Source: Sphingobium cyanobacteriorum
Lineage (GTDB): Bacteria > Pseudomonadota > Alphaproteobacteria > Sphingomonadales > Sphingomonadaceae
Direction of reading: 5' to 3'
DNA length: 64,000 nucleotides
NCBI RefSeq assembly: GCF_030580935.1
Contig: NZ_JAUQOM010000001.1
Location: 248,001 to 312,000, forward strand
Part shown: positions 1 through 8,234 of the stretch, piece after piece
Layout: each line of letters opens with the position of its first letter
How positions within the stretch are numbered: position 1 is the first letter of the stretch
Made by a program: the position numbers and the translations under genes
Notes under the pieces: model-generated
Told to the model about the DNA's origin: nothing
Databases searched by the model: none
What the model saw: only the letters and a program-made list of their open reading frames with translations

Positions 1-65
1 ACGCGCTTTGCCTGCGCCACGATTTCGGGACCGATGCCATCTCCGGGAAACAGGGCGATCAACAT
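1..65 (-). CDS. leuB: 3-isopropylmalate dehydrogenase, N-terminal part only
   Basis: Only the first 21 or so codons are inside the window; the rest lies off the left edge. The minus strand reads MLIALFPGDGIGPEIVAQAK, the characteristic start of LeuB, which oxidises and decarboxylates 3-isopropylmalate in leucine synthesis. The GDGIGPEI motif belongs to the family's N-terminal strand-turn-helix. Isocitrate or homoisocitrate dehydrogenase relatives share part of the motif, but the wording fits LeuB best. recO lies upstream on the same strand. Confidence 0.85.
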   Translation of the reverse strand, partial: MLIALFPGDGIGPEIVAQAKR

Positions 66-114
66 GGCGAGACTCCTTATATTGCGTGGCTGCCCCTTAT
101 GGAGACAGGCGGTT

Positions 115-849
115 TCACGCAACCGCCCTTTTCAACCGCTCGACCAGCCTTTCGCGCGCCGCAAGCACATGGACGCGGCGATCGATCAGGACGGACCGCT
201 CCAGGAAGAAGCCGGTGAGACGCAGCCCGTCCAGTATCTGGGTCCAGTCGCCGGTCCCGCCTTCGACCAGAAAAGGCGGCAAGGGCAGCAGCCGGCTTTC
301 ATAGCCGACCGCCGCCGCCCGGTTGACCGCCGCTGCGCTGCGCGGGCTGACATAGGCAAGGTCGGTCGCGTCCCCGGTCGCGGCACAGCGGGTGAGGTCG
401 AGGCCAAAACCCAGTTCGGCGAGCAGCAGCAGTTCGTAGCGCACCAGCGCCACGGCCCAACCCCGCGCCGCCGGGGCCGCCTCCACCGCATCGAGCAGGC
501 CGGACAGCGCCTGATGCAGTGCGGGACAGGGCGTGGCTTCGGGCAGCGCCGCAGCGGTCAGCGCGCAGCTCCAGTCGATCGCGGCGGCAGGGAGCGGTTC
601 GGCATGGAGCGGCGCGCGGCTGTGGGCCAGTTCGACTGTCAGGCCGGCCAGATGATCTTCGGTGCGGGCGCGAAATTCCGCCTTCACCACATTGCCCGGC
701 AACAGCACCGGCCGCATCGCCCGCGATCGCCCGCCGCGCACATAGCCCGGCGTCAGGCCATGGTCCGGGGTCAACAGCCGCGCGATCGCGCCATGTTCGC
801 CATGATGGCGCACGGCACAGATGATCGCGGTGGTGGACAGGTGGGCCAT
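115..849 (-). CDS. recO: DNA repair protein RecO
   Basis: A 244-residue RecO homologue. RecO works with RecR to load RecA onto SSB-coated single strands in the RecFOR gap-repair pathway. The N-terminal OB-fold is recognisable (about residues 1-80, with [20 protein letters not shown]), as is the alphaproteobacterial central stretch [13 protein letters not shown] followed by [12 protein letters not shown]. Only one cysteine of the zinc knuckle found in some RecO proteins is present, which is common in this class. It sits between the Anbu operon and leuB on the minus strand, with a 120-bp gap after Anbu, so it may be separately transcribed. Confidence 0.93.
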   Translation of the reverse strand: MAHLSTTAIICAVRHHGEHGAIARLLTPDHGLTPGYVRGGRSRAMRPVLLPGNVVKAEFRARTEDHLAGLTVELAHSRAPLHAEPLPAAAIDWSCALTAAALPEATPCPALHQALSGLLDAVEAAPAARGWAVALVRYELLLLAELGFGLDLTRCAATGDATDLAYVSPRSAAAVNRAAAVGYESRLLPLPPFLVEGGTGDWTQILDGLRLTGFFLERSVLIDRRVHVLAARERLVERLKRAVA

Positions 850-969
850 GATTCGTTTCTTCAGGGGCTGGCGAGGCAGTTCACATCATCGCTGCCCATG
901 CCAATGGGCCGATTGTTGCAGCCATCCCGTCCGCGACGCGCCGGCCAGGTTGCGCCAACGCACGGCCCT

Positions 970-1707
970 TCAGTCCAGGACGTTGGGCAGATCCTCGAAA
1001 CCCTTGCGCAGCGCCGCACTCCAGCTTTGGGAGATCATCGCGAATTCTTCATTGTCCGCCTCTATCCGGGTGCGGACGCGAAAGTCATAGGCGTCGGTCG
1101 GGATCACGGTCAGGTCAAGCGGCATGCCGACCGACAGGTTGGAGCGCAGGGTCGAATCCATCGACACCAGCACCGCCTTGGTCGCGTCCTCCAGCGTGGT
1201 TTCGCGCTTGATGATACGATCCAGGATCGGCTTGCCATATTTATGCTCGCCAATCTGGAAGAAAGGCGTGTCCTCGGTCGCCTCGATAAAATTGCCGGCC
1301 GAATAGATGAGATAGAGGCGCGGCTTGCCGCCCCGGCGCTGGCCCGCGATCATGATCGAGGCGCTGGAACCGGAGCCGCCCATCTCGATGCTTTCGCGAT
1401 AGCGCAACTGCATCGCCCGCATCGCCTCTCCCACGATCTGGGCGACGCGGTGCATCGTTTCGCAATTGAGAATGGTTTCGACGCCGGGGTCGAGCCTGGC
1501 TTCCTTGATCGCCTTGCTGAGCGTCGCCTTCACCCCCTGGGTGATGGACAGGTTGCCCGAACACATGAGCGTGATCGCCCGTTCACCGGGCACATGATAG
1601 GTGAAACTCTTACGGAATCGGGCGATATTATCCATGCCCGCATTGGTGCGGGTGTCGGACAGCATGACCAGCCCCTGGTCCACCCGCACCGCCACACAAT
1701 AGGTCAT
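970..1707 (-). CDS. anbu: Anbu-type proteasome-like peptidase
   Basis: A 245-residue member of the predicted proteasome-type protease family (COG3484, Anbu), related to HslV. The N terminus MTYCVAVRVDQGLVMLSDTR places Thr2 as the N-terminal nucleophile once Met is removed, with the family's SDTRTNAG motif following. It is the last gene of a minus-strand run with an ATP-grasp enzyme, an alpha-E protein and a transglutaminase, 24 bp behind the transglutaminase. This gene set recurs in many bacteria and was proposed (amidoligase comparative genomics) to make and process a peptide tag; no substrate is visible here. Confidence 0.88.
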   Translation of the reverse strand: MTYCVAVRVDQGLVMLSDTRTNAGMDNIARFRKSFTYHVPGERAITLMCSGNLSITQGVKATLSKAIKEARLDPGVETILNCETMHRVAQIVGEAMRAMQLRYRESIEMGGSGSSASIMIAGQRRGGKPRLYLIYSAGNFIEATEDTPFFQIGEHKYGKPILDRIIKRETTLEDATKAVLVSMDSTLRSNLSVGMPLDLTVIPTDAYDFRVRTRIEADNEEFAMISQSWSAALRKGFEDLPNVLD

Positions 1708-1731
1708 TGGCCCCCCGGCCTCCTGAATAGT

Positions 1732-2604
1732 CTATCCCTGCGGGTCGGACGGCGAAGTACTTTGCTGCTGTTGCTTCTGCAACTGCCGTTGTTCGACTCC
1801 CTCCTCCGCCTGCGCGATCCGAACATCGGCGTCAATCCATATATCGCCCGCCACCGTGACCGATCCACGGATCGGCGCGGCGTCATCGGCGTCCAGCCCG
1901 CTGGCAAGGCGCAGATAGCGTTCGGTGACGCAGACCCGGTTGGACGGGTCGAAGCCGATCCAGCCGAGCGAAGGCAGCCAGGCTTCGGCCCAGCCATGGG
2001 TTTCGTGCAGCGCATTCCCGTCGCCCGCGAGCAGATAGCCGGAGACGTAGCGCGCCGGGATGCCGATCGATCGGGCGGCGGCGATGAAGATTTGCGCATG
2101 GTCCTGACACACGCCCGCGCCCAGCGCGAACGCCTCCGCCGCGGTGGTTTCCGATGTGGTGACGCCGGCGCGATAATGGACCGCATCGCTGACCGCCGCC
2201 GACAGGGCGTGGAGCGTGGCGAGCGGGCCGTCCTGCGCGGGCAGGTCGCGCGCCATGGCGGCAATCCCGTCCGACGCGCAGGTGAGGCGCGTATCGCGCA
2301 GGAAATAGCGCGGATCGACCCGGCTGTTGAGATGACCGACGACGCCATGACATTCGCGCGTTTCGACCAGCCCTTCGGCCACGATGGTGGCATTGTCGAG
2401 CCGGTCGTGGCGAATCCAGATCGCCTCCCTTTCGCCATAGCTGTTGGGGCGGAACGCGGTCAGTGGCACCTCGTTGATGCTCACCTGCCATTCCAGCACC
2501 GTTTGCGCGGGCGTATCGACCGGCATCAGCTTCAGCCGCATCGCCACCCGCCCGGCCGAAGCGGCGTAACGATAGATGGTCTGGTGACGGACGAGCAGTT
2601 TCAT
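1732..2604 (-). CDS. Transglutaminase-like cysteine protease family protein (COG1305)
   Basis: A 290-residue protein with a bacterial transglutaminase N-terminal beta domain (about residues 1-90) and a transglutaminase core. The catalytic triad is visible: Cys in GAGVCQDHAQIF, His in ETHGWAEAWLP, and Asp in GWIGFDPSN. The C terminus ends in a glutamine-rich tail (KQQQQS). It has the usual length for the cytoplasmic COG1305 proteins that travel with alpha-E and ATP-grasp genes, and it sits between alpha-E and Anbu with gaps of about 20 bp, so the four genes are almost certainly one operon. It may act as a peptidase or amide-transferring enzyme rather than a crosslinker. Confidence 0.9.
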   Translation of the reverse strand: MKLLVRHQTIYRYAASAGRVAMRLKLMPVDTPAQTVLEWQVSINEVPLTAFRPNSYGEREAIWIRHDRLDNATIVAEGLVETRECHGVVGHLNSRVDPRYFLRDTRLTCASDGIAAMARDLPAQDGPLATLHALSAAVSDAVHYRAGVTTSETTAAEAFALGAGVCQDHAQIFIAAARSIGIPARYVSGYLLAGDGNALHETHGWAEAWLPSLGWIGFDPSNRVCVTERYLRLASGLDADDAAPIRGSVTVAGDIWIDADVRIAQAEEGVEQRQLQKQQQQSTSPSDPQG

Positions 2605-2626
2605 CGGCGGCTTCCCCCCTGCCCCC

Positions 2627-3559
2627 TCAGCCGAAATGATAGGTCTGAGCGATTGCAGCGCCCAGCCGGTTGGTCATGGTCAGGCCGTTCTGCACGGTTT
2701 CATGCAGGCCGCGCCGAAAGATTTCGCCGCTGTCCTGCTGTTCCATCGCGGCAACCATGTCCCTGACCGTATCATGGCAGGGGCCGCGCGCATTGTGCCA
2801 GCCCGCGAGGCGATTGAGGCGATAGGCGAGCTGATCGTAACAATAAGCGACGCTGCGCGGGAACAGCCGGTTGAGCATCAGGAAATCGGTGATCTGCCAG
2901 GGCGTATAGGTGCCGCCATAGACATGATGATAGGCGCGCGCGCCCGACAGGGCATAGAGCACCGAAGTCCATTGATAATGGTCGCGATTGCCGCCGATCA
3001 CTTCGGTTTCGGGCAGCAGGACATAATATTTGACGTCGAGCAGGCGCAGCGTCATCTGCGCCCGTTCCAGCGCGGAGCCGGCGCGCAGGAAATCATGCCC
3101 TTCGTTGCGCAACTGGCCCGAATGGGCGGCCCCGCGAAAGGTCATCACGCGAGTCTTGACCCAGTCGATCAGCGTGGGCAGTTGCTGCCGCGCCTCACCC
3201 ACATCATAGCTGTCGAGCTTGCGCCAGCCTTCGTTCAGCGCTTCCCACATGTCCTGCGTCAGCATGGTGCGCGCCGACTTGGCGTTGGCGCGGGCCTTCA
3301 GCAGGCAGGAGCGGATCGAACTGGGATTGTCGGCGTCCAGCATCAGGAAGGCGACGGCATCGCTTTCGGTGACGATCGTGCCTTCGGGAAATTGATGGCC
3401 CGATCCCGTCGCGCGGACGACGGAGCGCCATTCGTCGCGATGATGCGCGCCCGGCAGGATCGCCATCCGCTGCCCCATGGTCAGCAGCCGCGCGGTGGCT
3501 TCGGCCCGCTCCATGTAGCGGGCCATCCAGTAGAGATTTTCAGCGGTCCGGCTCAGCAT
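2627..3559 (-). CDS. Alpha-E domain protein (COG2307)
   Basis: A 310-residue all-helical alpha-E protein, recognised from its start MLSRTAENLYWMARYMERAE and the later RNEGHDFLRAGSALERA. The family is fused or adjacent to circularly permuted ATP-grasp amidoligases and is thought to assist them. I chose the ATG at 3559 because the longer open frame upstream translates a REP-like palindromic repeat (RFRGDDG), not conserved protein. The stop is 22 bp ahead of the transglutaminase start. No catalytic residues are known for the family. Confidence 0.9.
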   Translation of the reverse strand: MLSRTAENLYWMARYMERAEATARLLTMGQRMAILPGAHHRDEWRSVVRATGSGHQFPEGTIVTESDAVAFLMLDADNPSSIRSCLLKARANAKSARTMLTQDMWEALNEGWRKLDSYDVGEARQQLPTLIDWVKTRVMTFRGAAHSGQLRNEGHDFLRAGSALERAQMTLRLLDVKYYVLLPETEVIGGNRDHYQWTSVLYALSGARAYHHVYGGTYTPWQITDFLMLNRLFPRSVAYCYDQLAYRLNRLAGWHNARGPCHDTVRDMVAAMEQQDSGEIFRRGLHETVQNGLTMTNRLGAAIAQTYHFG

Positions 3560-3577
3560 GAGATTGCCTCGATATCC

Positions 3578-3665
3578 GTCATCCCCGCGGAAGCGGGAAG
3601 CCATCTCCCACCCCTTCCGCTTGATGCAATGGCAGGAGATGGATTCCCGCCTGCGCGGGAATGAC
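3578..3665. repeat. REP-like inverted pair between the ATP-grasp and alpha-E genes
   Basis: Two copies of a short GC-rich palindromic unit face each other. One begins GTCATCCCCGCGGAAGCGGG; the other is its near reverse complement, ending CCTGCGCGGGAATGAC. Each can fold by itself and the pair can form a long hairpin. Units of this kind (NTCATTCCCGC...GCGGGAATGA) are scattered in sphingomonad intergenic DNA. A shorter single unit occurs at 61629-61653. Confidence 0.75.
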
Positions 3666-3692
3666 GATGAAAGGGGTGAGCGGGCGTGCGCA

Positions 3693-5102
3693 TCAGTCCT
3701 GCAACACCCAGGTATCCTTGACCCCGCCGCCCTGGCTGGAATTGACCACCAGCGATCCTTCGGTCAGGGCCACGCGGGTCAGGCCGCCGGGCACCAGGCG
3801 GATCTGCTTGCCGACCAGGCAATAGGGGCGGAAATCGGCATGGCGGCCGACCACCGCCGCCGGGCCAAGCGTCGGCACGGTGGACAGGTCGAGCGTGGGC
3901 TGGGCGATGAACTCGCCGGGGTTGGCCTTGATGCGTTCGGCGTAGGCGGCCACTTCGTCGCGGGTCGACTTGGGACCGATCAACATGCCGTAACCGCCCG
4001 ATCCATGCACTTCCTTGGCCACCAGTTGGTGAAGATTTTCGAGCACATAGGCCAGTTCGTCGGGCTTGCCGCATTGCCAGGTCTGGATATTGTCGAGGAT
4101 CGGCTTTTCACCCAGATAGAAGCGGATCATCTCCGGCACATAGATATAGACCGCCTTGTCGTCGGCGATGCCCGATCCCGGCGCCGACGCCAGCGTCACC
4201 CCGCCGTTGCGATAGACGTTGAAGATGCCGGGCACCCCCAGCAGGCTGTCGGGGCGGAAGACCAGCGGGTCGATATATTCATCGTCGATGCGGCGATAGA
4301 TGACGTCGACCGCCTTTGGTCCCAGCGTGGTTTTCATCCACACCCGGTCATTGTCGACGAACAGGTCGGCCGGCTCCACCAGTTCCACGCCCATCAGGTC
4401 GGCCAGGAAGCTGTGCTCATAATAAGCGCTGTTGAGCGAACCGGGGGTCAGGACGACGACGACCGGATCGCCCTTGCACGCGGGCGGCGCGACTTCCTTG
4501 AGGCTTTTGAGCAGTTCGGCGGGATAGTCATCGACCGGCGCGACCACGCCCTGCGCGAACAGTTCGGGGAACATGCGCGTCATGATCTCGCGATTTTCGA
4601 GCATGTAGGACACGCCGGACGGGGTGCGGCAATTATCCTCCAGAACCTCGAAACTGCCCGGCCCGGTGCGGACGATATCGATGCCGACAATGTGGCTATA
4701 GACTTTCCCCGGTGGAGAAAAATCAGCCATTTCAGCGAGATAGGCGCTATTCTTGTAGATGATGTCGGCGGGCATGATGCCGGCCTTCACGATTTCGCCG
4801 CGATGATAGACGTCGTGCAGGAAGGCGTTCAATGCGCGCGCGCGCTGGCGGATGCCCCTGTCGAGAATGCGCCATTCGTTCGCGGTGAAGATGCGCGGCA
4901 GCAAGTCGAAGGGGATCAACCGTTCAGGATCGCCGCCCTCGCCATAGACGGCGAAGGTGATGCCGATGCGACGGAAAATCGCTTCGGCCTCATCCATGCG
5001 GCGGTTAAGCCCGGCAATGCCTGTTCGCTCCACCCATTTCTGCACTTCATCGTAACAGGGGCGTATCGAACCATCGGGCTCAAACATCTCATGGAAGGGC
5101 AA
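3693..5102 (-). CDS. Circularly permuted ATP-grasp protein (COG2308)
   Basis: A 469-residue member of the permuted ATP-grasp amidoligase family. Signature stretches include VLEDNCRTPSGVSYMLENRE, VVVLTPGSLNSAYYEH and the C-terminal GGGVKDTWVLQD. The family is predicted to ligate amino acids or peptides. I place the start at a TTG (5100-5102), giving MPFHEMFEPDG, which matches the usual family start; a GGGAGG Shine-Dalgarno lies 9 nt upstream, whereas the ATGs at 5087 and 5141 have no good site. It is the first gene of the minus-strand operon, 133 bp ahead of alpha-E with a REP-like pair in the gap. Confidence 0.87.
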   Translation of the reverse strand: MPFHEMFEPDGSIRPCYDEVQKWVERTGIAGLNRRMDEAEAIFRRIGITFAVYGEGGDPERLIPFDLLPRIFTANEWRILDRGIRQRARALNAFLHDVYHRGEIVKAGIMPADIIYKNSAYLAEMADFSPPGKVYSHIVGIDIVRTGPGSFEVLEDNCRTPSGVSYMLENREIMTRMFPELFAQGVVAPVDDYPAELLKSLKEVAPPACKGDPVVVVLTPGSLNSAYYEHSFLADLMGVELVEPADLFVDNDRVWMKTTLGPKAVDVIYRRIDDEYIDPLVFRPDSLLGVPGIFNVYRNGGVTLASAPGSGIADDKAVYIYVPEMIRFYLGEKPILDNIQTWQCGKPDELAYVLENLHQLVAKEVHGSGGYGMLIGPKSTRDEVAAYAERIKANPGEFIAQPTLDLSTVPTLGPAAVVGRHADFRPYCLVGKQIRLVPGGLTRVALTEGSLVVNSSQGGGVKDTWVLQD

Positions 5103-5377
5103 GTGGACGATCCTCCCTCGGCCACATGGCCGGTTGTGCATTGCAATATTAGTGCGCCGCGCCGCAGTGATTGCAAGATAAAAATTGCACGAAGGAAAAA
5201 GGCGGCGTGTGACGCGCCATGATGGCGGACAATGCGCGCCCGATCGTACGGGCGTGTGCGCCGCATCCGGGCCGGGAAGCCGGAACCAAATTTTTGCCTT
5301 CGTCCCGGTTGACCGCCCCCCTGCCCATGCGTATAGCGCCGCCTCACCGCAGGGCACCGCCCGGCGAGGCCCATTGG

Positions 5378-5454
5378 GGCGGAGTAGCTCAGCTGGTTAG
5401 AGCAGCGGAATCATAATCCGCGTGTCGGGGGTTCAAGTCCCTCCTCCGCTACCA
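5378..5454 (+). tRNA. tRNA-Met (CAT, elongator)
   Basis: A full cloverleaf of 77 nt with encoded CCA. The acceptor stem GGCGGAG pairs with CTCCGCT (G-U at the first pair). The D arm is GCTC/GAGC, the anticodon stem GCGGA/TCCGC closes the loop ATCATAA (anticodon CAT), and the T arm is closed around TTCAAGT. The gene's 3' half from the anticodon loop (5409-5447) is repeated exactly at 40374-40412, and a tyrosine integrase remnant starts 49 bp downstream, so this gene has served as an attachment site. Confidence 0.97.
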
Positions 5455-5502
5455 TTGCCTAAGCGTTTGATAATACTGCGCTTTTTCTGATTTTGAGTGA
5501 TT

Positions 5503-6075
5503 CTAAAATTGGACGCTCATAGAGCAGTTGGGAGTCACTGTTCTCCTTTCGAGCTTGGCGATAGCGCTTTCGGCCAAGCCAATATCCTTGCTCAAATAAT
5601 GTGAATCCAGGATCGCCGTCACATCCTTCAGGCTGTGTCCAGTGACGCCAGCAATCTCCGGAACAGTACATCCCATAAGCGCCAGGCGCGTCACGGCCGT
5701 TCCGCGTAGATCGTGGAACGTGACGCCCGATACGCCCGACTTTGCGCAGGCCTTTCGCCATGAGGCGCGGAAGCCAGACTCGGTCCAACTTGTGTCGTTC
5801 TCTGTCGCCAATATGGTGAGGGCACGCGGCTTGCCCTTCGGCACAGCGGCCAGGTGCGCCTTCTTCGCCTCTAGGGCGGCCTTCAGCGGCTTGCCAACGG
5901 GAATCATAACGCGCTGTCCGGTCCAAAGCGCCAAGGTAAGCGCCAGGTGCAAATGGACCGGAGCCTTGGCGTAGAAGGCCTTTTCGTCAACGTCCGTTCA
6001 TATGTTGTCGGAACGCTCGGCACGATAGACTCGGCCAGCGCGCTCGCACGGATTGAGCCTGTTGAGCAGCGCATT
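5503..6075 (-). pseudogene. Decayed tyrosine recombinase (phage-type integrase)
   Basis: The minus strand keeps the C-terminal catalytic domain: the arginine region ALWTGQR, HDLRGTAVTRL, VTGHSLKD and the SHYLSKD tyrosine region. Decay is clear. Upstream coding (NPCERAGRVYRAERSDNI) is cut by a TGA at 5998-6000 where relatives have Trp. The text also jumps directly from TGQR to VMIPVGKPLK, losing the roughly 30 residues that normally separate them. No N-terminal domain is recognisable before about 6075. It lies against tRNA-Met, the expected place for the integrase of a tRNA-targeted element. Confidence 0.85.
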
Positions 6076-6211
6076 GCTACTTCAACCCGATGGCGAATTT
6101 GAGCTCGGCTGGTTCGATTTAAGTTTCGCGCGTTCTGTCTTTGGCCATTGTGGCCATGGTCCGGCTCAGTCCGTTTTATGATCTCAGCGTTGAAAGGCTG
6201 AAATTCTGCAG

Positions 6212-6595
6212 TCAAAGGACGCGGGCAAAACCTGCCACGCCGCCGGCTAGCGGCGACTGTAAAGTCGGCCTTGCTGCTGGTGGCAATTCAGGGTTGCCCT
6301 CGCTGCCAAAGATCGCCTCTATATTGCGCACGCACAGTGCCACATTTTCGTCGGCCAGCCTGTACCGGACCTGTTTGGCTTCCTTGCGCGTCTGGACGAG
6401 ATCCGCGCGGCGCAATTCGGCCAATTGCTGGCTCAGTGCGGGCTGGCCGATGCCAGTGACATCGGCGATTTCGCCCACATTGCGTTCGCCTCGCAACAGG
6501 CAGGACAGGATCATCAGGCGCTGGGACTGGGCGAAGATCTTGATCTTTTCGGCTGCCGCCGCCGCCGCGTCGCGATCCTCGTAAAGAGCGCTCAT
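6212..6595 (-). CDS. bigR: ArsR-family transcriptional repressor, BigR/SqrR-like
   Basis: A 127-residue winged-helix ArsR regulator (start MSALYEDRD, chosen for its ATGA overlap with the upstream peroxiredoxin stop). The recognition helix region is VGEIADVTGIGQPALSQQLAEL. BigR/SqrR proteins sense persulfides through two cysteines. Cys32 (MILSCLLRGER) is in the right place, but the position where the second cysteine is normally found near the last helix reads IFGSEG; Cys88 lies about ten residues earlier. The context fits BigR closely: a divergent dioxygenase / YeeE / SQR / TauE operon and a palindrome in the divergent gap. A generic ArsR regulator is the alternative. Confidence 0.82.
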   Translation of the reverse strand: MSALYEDRDAAAAAAEKIKIFAQSQRLMILSCLLRGERNVGEIADVTGIGQPALSQQLAELRRADLVQTRKEAKQVRYRLADENVALCVRNIEAIFGSEGNPELPPAARPTLQSPLAGGVAGFARVL

Positions 6596-7215
6596 GGCCG
6601 GGCCTCCAGCCGACAGAACCAGTCGGGTGCTGCGTCGGCGTTTTCGGCGGCAGGCAACAATGTGGGTTGACCCGGCACCCATCCTTCTGGCGTCAGGCTG
6701 CTCCCGCCATCGACGTGCTGCAACGCGTGCAACAGGCGTAGCATCTCGTCCACTGATCGACCGACATTGTGGGGATATGCTGTGGTTGCGCGGATCACGC
6801 CCTGCGGATCGATGAAGAAGGTCGAGCGCATCGTCATGCTGTCCGCCGCATCCACGTCGATCATGCCATAGGCACGGCCCACGGCCATGCTGGGATCTTC
6901 GATAATCGGGAAGCCGATCTGGACGTCGAACAGATCGCGCAGCGCCCTAACCCAGGCGATATGGGAATAGAGGCTGTCCACGGACAGGCCGACCAACCGG
7001 CAGTCGAGCGCGTCAAAATCCGCCTGCCGCCGCGCAAGGGCTGCAAATTCAGTGCTGCACACCGGCGTGAAGTCGGCCGGATGGGAAAAGAAGATCACCC
7101 ACTGGCCCCGCAGCGCCGACAGATGAAAATCACCCATGGTCGAACGCGCGCGAAAATCAGGCGCGAGCGAGCCAATACGAAGCAGATTCGGGCGGGCGGT
7201 CGTGACGTCGTTCAT
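6592..7215 (-). CDS. 1-Cys peroxiredoxin (Prx6/AhpC-TSA family)
   Basis: A 207-residue Prx6-type peroxiredoxin that reduces hydrogen peroxide and organic peroxides. The peroxidatic motif PADFTPVCSTEF puts the catalytic Cys at residue 53 from the chosen start MNDVTTARP; a start five codons earlier is possible. The family's TMRSTFFIDPQGVIR and AYPHNVGRS segments follow. The stop overlaps the BigR-like gene start (ATGA), so the two are translationally coupled. It reads away from the sulfide operon, from which it is separated by a palindromic operator. Pairing of peroxiredoxin with persulfide defence is plausible because both handle reactive thiol chemistry. Confidence 0.9.
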   Translation of the reverse strand: MNDVTTARPNLLRIGSLAPDFRARSTMGDFHLSALRGQWVIFFSHPADFTPVCSTEFAALARRQADFDALDCRLVGLSVDSLYSHIAWVRALRDLFDVQIGFPIIEDPSMAVGRAYGMIDVDAADSMTMRSTFFIDPQGVIRATTAYPHNVGRSVDEMLRLLHALQHVDGGSSLTPEGWVPGQPTLLPAAENADAAPDWFCRLEARP

Positions 7216-7272
7216 GGCGCTTTCCTGCAATCGTCAGAGGAAGGTGGCAAGCCCTTGACGATTGCATTTTAT

Positions 7273-7297
7273 ATAAATACATAGTTCATGTAAATAT
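7273..7297. promoter_or_regulatory. Palindromic operator in the divergent sulfide-locus promoter
   Basis: An imperfect 25-bp palindrome with half-sites ATAnnTACAT and ATGTAnnTAT separated by 5 bp, in an AT-rich patch between the divergent peroxiredoxin-bigR and dioxygenase operons. It overlaps the first in-frame ATG of the dioxygenase (7296), which supports the later start at 7317. Such AT-rich dyads are typical ArsR/BigR operators. Binding by the neighbouring repressor is inferred. Confidence 0.65.
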
Positions 7298-7316
7298 GAA
7301 ATCAAAAGAGAGTCGC

Positions 7317-8234
7317 ATGCCCGACCCTGCACTTGCCAATGCCTGTGCCCAGGTCAGTGTCGCCCAAAGCGGCGTGCCGGTGGTCAAGGCGTTCTTCGAC
7401 GCGCCGACCTTCACCGTGACCTATGTGGTCCATGACGGCGAAACCCGCCGCGCCGCCGTGATCGACAGCGTGCTGACCTATGATCCCGCGGCCGGACGAA
7501 CCGGGCATCAGGCGGCCGATCCGGTCATCGCCTATGTGGAAGAGCAGGGGCTGACCGTCGACTGGCATCTGGAAACCCACGCCCATGCCGATCATCTCTC
7601 CGCTGCGCCCTACCTCCAGCAGAAGCTGGGCGGAAAGATCGCGATTGGCGCGCATATCTGCGAAGTGCAGCAGACATTCGGTTCGCTGTTCAATGCAGGT
7701 GCTGATTTTCAGCGCGACGGGTCGGACTTCGATCATCTCTGGGCCGATGGCGACCAGTTCATGATCGGTAATCTGGCCGTCACGGTACTGCATGTGCCGG
7801 GCCACACCCCGGCCTGTGTTGCTTATGTCATCGGTGACGCAGCGTTCGTGGGGGACACCATGTTCATGCCCGATTATGGCACCGCCCGCGCCGACTTTCC
7901 CGGCGGCGACGCGCGCACCCTGTTCCGGTCCCTGCGTCGCCTGCTGGAATTGCCACCCGAAACCCGGCTGTTCCTGTGCCATGATTATCTGCCCGAAGGA
8001 CGCGATCATTATGTCTGGGAAACCACCGTTGCCGAGCAGCGTCGCGCGAACATCCATGCTCATGACGGGGTGAGCGAGGATGATTTCGTCGCCATGCGCG
8101 AGGCGCGCGACGCCACGCTGGCCATGCCGCGCCTGATCCTGCCATCGGTGCAGGTGAATATGCGCGCGGGCCATATGCCGCCGCCCGACGACAATGGCGT
8201 CACCTACCTCAAAATCCCGGTGAACCAGCTATGA
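7317..8234 (+). CDS. MBL-fold persulfide dioxygenase (ETHE1/Blh type)
   Basis: A 305-residue metallo-beta-lactamase fold protein (start MPDPALANA, preceded by AGAGAG) of the ETHE1-like persulfide dioxygenase group, which oxidises glutathione persulfide to sulfite with a mononuclear iron. Metal motif THAHADHLSA, second histidine in HVPGHTPAC, Asp in VGDTMFMPDYGTAR, and LFLCHDY are all present. The stop overlaps the next gene (ATGA). Sulfite made here could leave through the TauE protein at the end of the operon. The first ATG at 7296 lies inside the operator palindrome and lacks a ribosome site. Confidence 0.9.
   Translation: MPDPALANACAQVSVAQSGVPVVKAFFDAPTFTVTYVVHDGETRRAAVIDSVLTYDPAAGRTGHQAADPVIAYVEEQGLTVDWHLETHAHADHLSAAPYLQQKLGGKIAIGAHICEVQQTFGSLFNAGADFQRDGSDFDHLWADGDQFMIGNLAVTVLHVPGHTPACVAYVIGDAAFVGDTMFMPDYGTARADFPGGDARTLFRSLRRLLELPPETRLFLCHDYLPEGRDHYVWETTVAEQRRANIHAHDGVSEDDFVAMREARDATLAMPRLILPSVQVNMRAGHMPPPDDNGVTYLKIPVNQL

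Noticed and set aside
34..2766. A 910-codon open frame on the plus strand across recO, Anbu and the transglutaminase
   Set aside because: It is the antisense image of GC-rich minus-strand genes with clear families; its protein is Arg/His/Gly-rich low-quality text with no domain.
3560..3604. N-terminal extension of the alpha-E protein (RFRGDDG)
   Set aside because: It translates a REP-like repeat; the conserved family start is MLSRTAEN at 3559.
5103..5357. An 85-residue N-terminal extension of the ATP-grasp protein
   Set aside because: No conservation character, no ribosome site, and it approaches the tRNA region; TTG at 5102 fits the family.
5185..5416. Short plus-strand frames running into tRNA-Met (ending GVAQLVRA)
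   Set aside because: The GVAQLVRAAES text is a well-known mistranslation of tRNA sequence, not a protein.
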